Positions 9,058-11,391 of a DNA stretch of 11,391 nt are shown one piece after another (position 1 is the stretch's first letter; each line of letters begins with the position of its first letter). The stretch lies in assembly GCA_947457445.1 (NCBI GenBank), contig CANGVO010000019.1, positions 1 through 11,391 on the forward strand. Direction: 5' to 3'. The translations under genes and the position numbers were made by a program. This DNA comes from Actinomycetota bacterium. Its GTDB lineage: Bacteria > Actinomycetota > Actinomycetes > Nanopelagicales > Nanopelagicaceae. The notes under the pieces are model-generated. The model saw only the letters and a program-made list of their open reading frames with translations. It had not been told where the DNA came from and did no database searches.

Positions 9058-9684
9058 TTAAAGACCTGCTTTTCCGAGCAACTGATTTAGATGCTCCAAG
9101 TGGTGATGTGCGTGCGGTAATTCTTCTCGTGTATGTGTTGTTAACACTCCAGCGACAGTGCAGCCCGCATCTTTTGCCGCCGTCACACCGCCTGGCGCAT
9201 CTTCAACCGCCCAACATTGATCGGTTTGTAGACCGATTCGATCTGCGCCGAGTATGAACGGTTCAGGAAAGGGTTTGCCGCGAGTTACTTGATCAAAGGT
9301 AACTGAATTAGCCGGCATTGGAATTTTTCCTGCACGAGTACGAGCAATTGCTAAATCAGTCGTGCAAGAAGTAACGATAGTCCAAGGAATTTCACGATCA
9401 GTTAATTCAGCAAGCAATTCCAAAGCGCCTGGAACTGCGTGTACGCCATCTATATCTGCTATTTCTAAATCAGTTACCCGACGGATCCATTTCTGGATTT
9501 CTGCTTCTTCGCGGTCGCCAATCACATTTCGTAAAGTTTGTTCTGCCGGAACGCCGTGATGGCCAGCAAGTGCTTCAAGTGGAATGCCGGCTTCATTGGC
9601 CATGGTGATCCAAGAGTTCATTACGGCAGCTGTGGAATCAACGAGCGTTCCGTCTAGATCAAAGAGAAAACCAATATTTTTCAA
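9058..9684 (-). CDS. HAD-superfamily phosphatase (GPP / sugar-phosphatase-like)
   Basis: 208-residue HAD subfamily IA hydrolase with a helical cap between motifs I and II. Motif I is FDLDGT, with nucleophile Asp9 and acid/base Asp11. Motif II is IVTS (Thr105/Ser106), the motif III lysine is Lys137 in GKPFPEPF, and motif IV is VEDAPGG (Glu161, Asp162). The cap segment GHHGVPAEQTL and the C-terminal half resemble glycerol-3-phosphatase and hexitol/2-deoxyglucose-6-phosphatase relatives, so a small phosphorylated sugar or polyol is the likely substrate, but HAD specificity cannot be read from sequence. The start is a TTG overlapping the crtYd stop (TTGA), with AGGGG 6 bases upstream. The position as third gene after the lycopene cyclase pair is notable, but a carotenoid role is not shown. 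Confidence 0.9.
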   Translation of the reverse strand: MKNIGFLFDLDGTLVDSTAAVMNSWITMANEAGIPLEALAGHHGVPAEQTLRNVIGDREEAEIQKWIRRVTDLEIADIDGVHAVPGALELLAELTDREIPWTIVTSCTTDLAIARTRAGKIPMPANSVTFDQVTRGKPFPEPFILGADRIGLQTDQCWAVEDAPGGVTAAKDAGCTVAGVLTTHTREELPHAHHHLEHLNQLLGKAGL

Positions 9685-10001
9685 TTCTTACCCCTGGGAT
9701 TGCGTTGCATTCCGCGACGTCCCCAAAATTCCCACATATCCATAACACCTAGTACAAGTGCGAACCCGAAGAGTAAGTCTTCAGCGGGTGCGGAAAAGAT
9801 GCGAAGGCCGACGATTGCATCTGGGCTATACATAACAATATTTTTTGATGTGAGCCACCAATTGGTTAGAAATTGAAACGGCAAAATGATTCCGTAAGAA
9901 GTCCAAAACGCAGGTCGGGTAAGAAGTGAGTTCTTAAAGAGAAATAGGTCTGCCATTACTGCAACGGCAAATGCGGTGATCGCTATATCGCTGTAGTTCA
10001 T
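9681..10001 (-). CDS. crtYd: Lycopene cyclase subunit CrtYd
   Basis: 106-residue integral membrane protein, one half of the heterodimeric lycopene cyclase found in actinobacteria. It pairs with CrtYc to close the ionone rings of lycopene. There are three hydrophobic segments (about 4-22, 32-50 and 74-90). The family motif is APAEDLLFGF (71-80), the counterpart of the PxE(E/D) motif in the partner subunit. The C-terminus is short and basic (RRGMQRNPRGK), as expected for a cytoplasmic tail. Its ATG overlaps the crtYc stop (ATGA), and its own stop overlaps the HAD start. An epsilon or gamma cyclase of the C50 pathways (CrtYe/f type) is possible, but the adjacent beta-carotene cleavage gene favours beta-cyclase. 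Confidence 0.87.
   Translation of the reverse strand: MNYSDIAITAFAVAVMADLFLFKNSLLTRPAFWTSYGIILPFQFLTNWWLTSKNIVMYSPDAIVGLRIFSAPAEDLLFGFALVLGVMDMWEFWGRRGMQRNPRGKN
9691..9695 (-). promoter_or_regulatory. Shine-Dalgarno supporting the TTG start of the HAD gene
   Basis: AGGGG on the - strand, 6 bases before the TTG at 9684 and inside the last codons of crtYd. No ATG lies close to the conserved motif I, so this site decides in favour of the TTG start. Confidence 0.6.
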
Positions 10002-10333
10002 TCGCCAAATTCATCCTTGCGCCAGTGGGGCTTTACTGTTGTTACACCTTCAATTGTCATGATTGCCGCCATAGGAACGACGATAAAGAACAGGTATTCC
10101 TCAAGCGGAATATTTAGCGGGCCAACGATGCCCAACATCTGATCGCGATCAAAGAACCAATGACCTTTAGAAATTGCATATGCATCCCAAAGAAGGAATA
10201 AAGTGCTGACTGGGAGAATGCTTAAAGCAACTCTCTTGATTCGGCGAAGCACGCCAACCTTTAGTGCGATCTCCAACCAGAAAGAGCCGCAGACTGTGAA
10301 GATCAACATCGCCATGTAGTTCCACTTTTGCAC
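9998..10333 (-). CDS. crtYc: Lycopene cyclase subunit CrtYc
   Basis: 111-residue membrane protein, partner of CrtYd in the heterodimeric lycopene cyclase. There are three predicted membrane helices (about 5-24, 35-54 and 78-96). The signatures are LLWDAYAISKGHWFF (47-61) and PLEEYLFF (76-83), which holds the conserved acidic pair of the cyclase family. It starts with GTG. The site GAGAGGA at 10341-10347, 7 bases upstream, supports that codon, and the hydrophobic helix begins soon after, as in relatives. It is the first gene of the crtYc-crtYd-HAD run and is transcribed divergently from blh across an 81-base gap. Together the pair would convert lycopene to beta-carotene, the substrate of the neighbouring Blh. 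Confidence 0.88.
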   Translation of the reverse strand: MQKWNYMAMLIFTVCGSFWLEIALKVGVLRRIKRVALSILPVSTLFLLWDAYAISKGHWFFDRDQMLGIVGPLNIPLEEYLFFIVVPMAAIMTIEGVTTVKPHWRKDEFGE

Positions 10334-10414
10334 GGGTAAATCCTCTCACGCGTAAACCCAGTTCGCGCCTCATGCTTTGGTAGTGTTACCGATATTAAGA
10401 ATTATTTATGGGAA
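10334..10414. promoter_or_regulatory. Divergent promoter region between crtYc and blh
   Basis: This 81-base gap separates the head-to-head carotenoid genes and must carry both promoters. It contains an imperfect dyad, GGTA-N4-TACC, at 10379-10390, and an AT-rich stretch (10391-10408) that could hold -10 elements for either direction. No convincing -35/-10 pair could be assigned on either strand. Confidence 0.4.
10341..10347 (-). promoter_or_regulatory. Shine-Dalgarno for the GTG start of crtYc
   Basis: GAGAGGA on the - strand, 7 bases before the GTG at 10333. It supports GTG over the internal ATG at residue 7, which has no comparable site. Confidence 0.6.
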
Positions 10415-11377
10415 ATGGGGGAGTTCATGCCAGATTTAGAACTTGAGCTTTTCCTTAAAGTAAGAAAGTTTTCTCGATTGGCCATTGGCATCGCAATCGC
10501 CCTATCTTTCATATTTGCGCAATTGATTTCAACAAGTGACATAACTTGGCAAGTAGTTGTGGCCTTGATTGCCCTGGCAATTGGAATTCCGCATGGCGCC
10601 TTAGATCATTTAGTTACATTGCCCCGAACTAGCGCAGCCAAGATGACTTTATTCGTAATTGTTTATGTTGCTGTGGCAATTTTGGCGGTCGTTGCTTTGT
10701 TAACTTGGAGCGTAATCGGATTTATTGGCGTGGTCTTAATGAGCGCAGTCCACTTTGGAATTGGTGATGCCGCATTTATCTCTGAAATTGATCGCAGATC
10801 TGTTGAACCAAAACCCTTTCAGAAATACCTATATGCCGCAGCTGCGGGAACTTTGCCGGTCGTTATTCCGCTGGTCAACGAGAAGAGTAATTCGGCACTT
10901 GAGAAAGTAAATCCTGCGCTCTTAGATTGGCACCAAGGCTTAAATAACGACCTGATGCTTTGGACCATGGTCTTGACCGCAATCGTGCTGCTTCGACTTG
11001 TTCAGAAACGGCGCGATGGAGAAGCCATTGATCTGGTACTTCTCTATTTATTGGCAGTCACAGCACCACCGCTTGTGGCATTCGCGGTCTACTTTGGATG
11101 TTGGCACGCCCTTCGTCATACCGCGCGCTTGACTCTAACGTTGCCAAGTTCGCAGGCCGCATTTGCAGAAGGTAATTTGAAACGAGCATTTATAAAGGCG
11201 GTCTTACCAGGAACTCCTGCGCTGATCGGAACATTTATAGTGGCTGCAGCGATAGTTATTTTCCGCGGTGATTCACTTGATGATCAATTCTTATGGGTAT
11301 CACTAGTAGTTGTTTGGGCGTTGACTGTTCCGCACATGGCGGTTACAGCGCGACTTGATCGAAAGGCACTTTCTTGA
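10415..11377 (+). CDS. blh: Brp/Blh-family beta-carotene 15,15'-dioxygenase
   Basis: Integral membrane iron enzyme that cleaves beta-carotene centrally to two retinal molecules, the chromophore of microbial rhodopsins. The protein has 320 residues with many hydrophobic segments. The family's metal-site histidines are visible: IPHGALDH (His60, His65), SAVHFG (His113), and YFGCWHALRH (His231, His235); His307 in TVPHM is a further conserved-looking candidate. Two starts are possible. The ATG at 10415 has only GGGAA upstream. The ATG at 10427 (residue 5) has GGGGGAG just 3 bases before it, so the true protein may be 316 residues. It is divergent from crtYc and crtYd, whose product is its expected substrate. 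A rhodopsin gene is not in the window. A further gene probably follows, with a start overlapping the stop of this one. Confidence 0.9.
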   Translation: MGEFMPDLELELFLKVRKFSRLAIGIAIALSFIFAQLISTSDITWQVVVALIALAIGIPHGALDHLVTLPRTSAAKMTLFVIVYVAVAILAVVALLTWSVIGFIGVVLMSAVHFGIGDAAFISEIDRRSVEPKPFQKYLYAAAAGTLPVVIPLVNEKSNSALEKVNPALLDWHQGLNNDLMLWTMVLTAIVLLRLVQKRRDGEAIDLVLLYLLAVTAPPLVAFAVYFGCWHALRHTARLTLTLPSSQAAFAEGNLKRAFIKAVLPGTPALIGTFIVAAAIVIFRGDSLDDQFLWVSLVVVWALTVPHMAVTARLDRKALS

Positions 11378-11391
11378 AGTTATTTCTGGTA
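11374..11391 (+). CDS. Possible start of a further gene (cut by the window)
   Basis: A TTG overlaps the blh TGA (TTGA) and opens a frame reading M-K-L-F-L-V to the window end. GAAAGG at 11361-11366 lies 7 bases before it, a good Shine-Dalgarno position, and the same TTGA overlap style is used at the crtYd/HAD junction. Only six codons are visible, so no function can be given. Its position suggests cotranscription with blh. Confidence 0.35.

Overview
The window looks like chromosome from a small-genome planktonic actinobacterium, most likely a freshwater lineage of the acI/Nanopelagicales type ('Ca. Planktophila'-like). The reasons are an actinobacterial-style inositol operon, a heterodimeric CrtYc/CrtYd lycopene cyclase next to a Brp/Blh beta-carotene cleavage enzyme, moderate GC, and extreme compaction. 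Genes overlap by 4 bases or sit 2-3 bases apart, a convergent pair overlaps by 20 bases, and I see no clear intrinsic terminator. The taxonomic call is inference from gene content, not from a marker gene.

Left part (1-3975, + strand): the 5'-truncated catalase-peroxidase gene katG is followed 3 bases later by an acetoacetyl-CoA synthetase gene (aacS). One detoxifies peroxide; the other activates acetoacetate.

Middle (3956-8941): an inositol-catabolism block. On the - strand, in transcription order, are iolC (5-dehydro-2-deoxygluconokinase), a (beta/alpha)8 aldolase-like protein of the kind found in actinobacterial iol clusters, iolB (5-deoxy-glucuronate isomerase) and a 389-residue Gfo/Idh/MocA dehydrogenase. 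These four are coupled by 4-base overlaps or a 2-base gap. A second Gfo/Idh/MocA dehydrogenase, IolG-like, is transcribed divergently on the + strand from a shared 108-base intergenic region with a perfect 10-base palindrome. IolB, IolC and the aldolase would carry 5-deoxyglucuronate to DHAP and malonate semialdehyde, and a dehydrogenase would start the pathway. iolE, iolD, iolA, a transporter and a regulator are not in the window.

A tRNA with anticodon CAT (elongator Met most likely) lies on the - strand at 8953-9029.

Right part (9058-11391): a retinal-synthesis module. On the - strand are crtYc, crtYd and a HAD phosphatase, each overlapping the next by 4 bases. Divergently on the + strand is blh, which cleaves beta-carotene to retinal, presumably for a rhodopsin encoded elsewhere. 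A further gene appears to start at the very end, at a TTG overlapping the blh stop. No mobile element, CRISPR array or rRNA was seen, and no stretch above about 110 bases lacks a gene.
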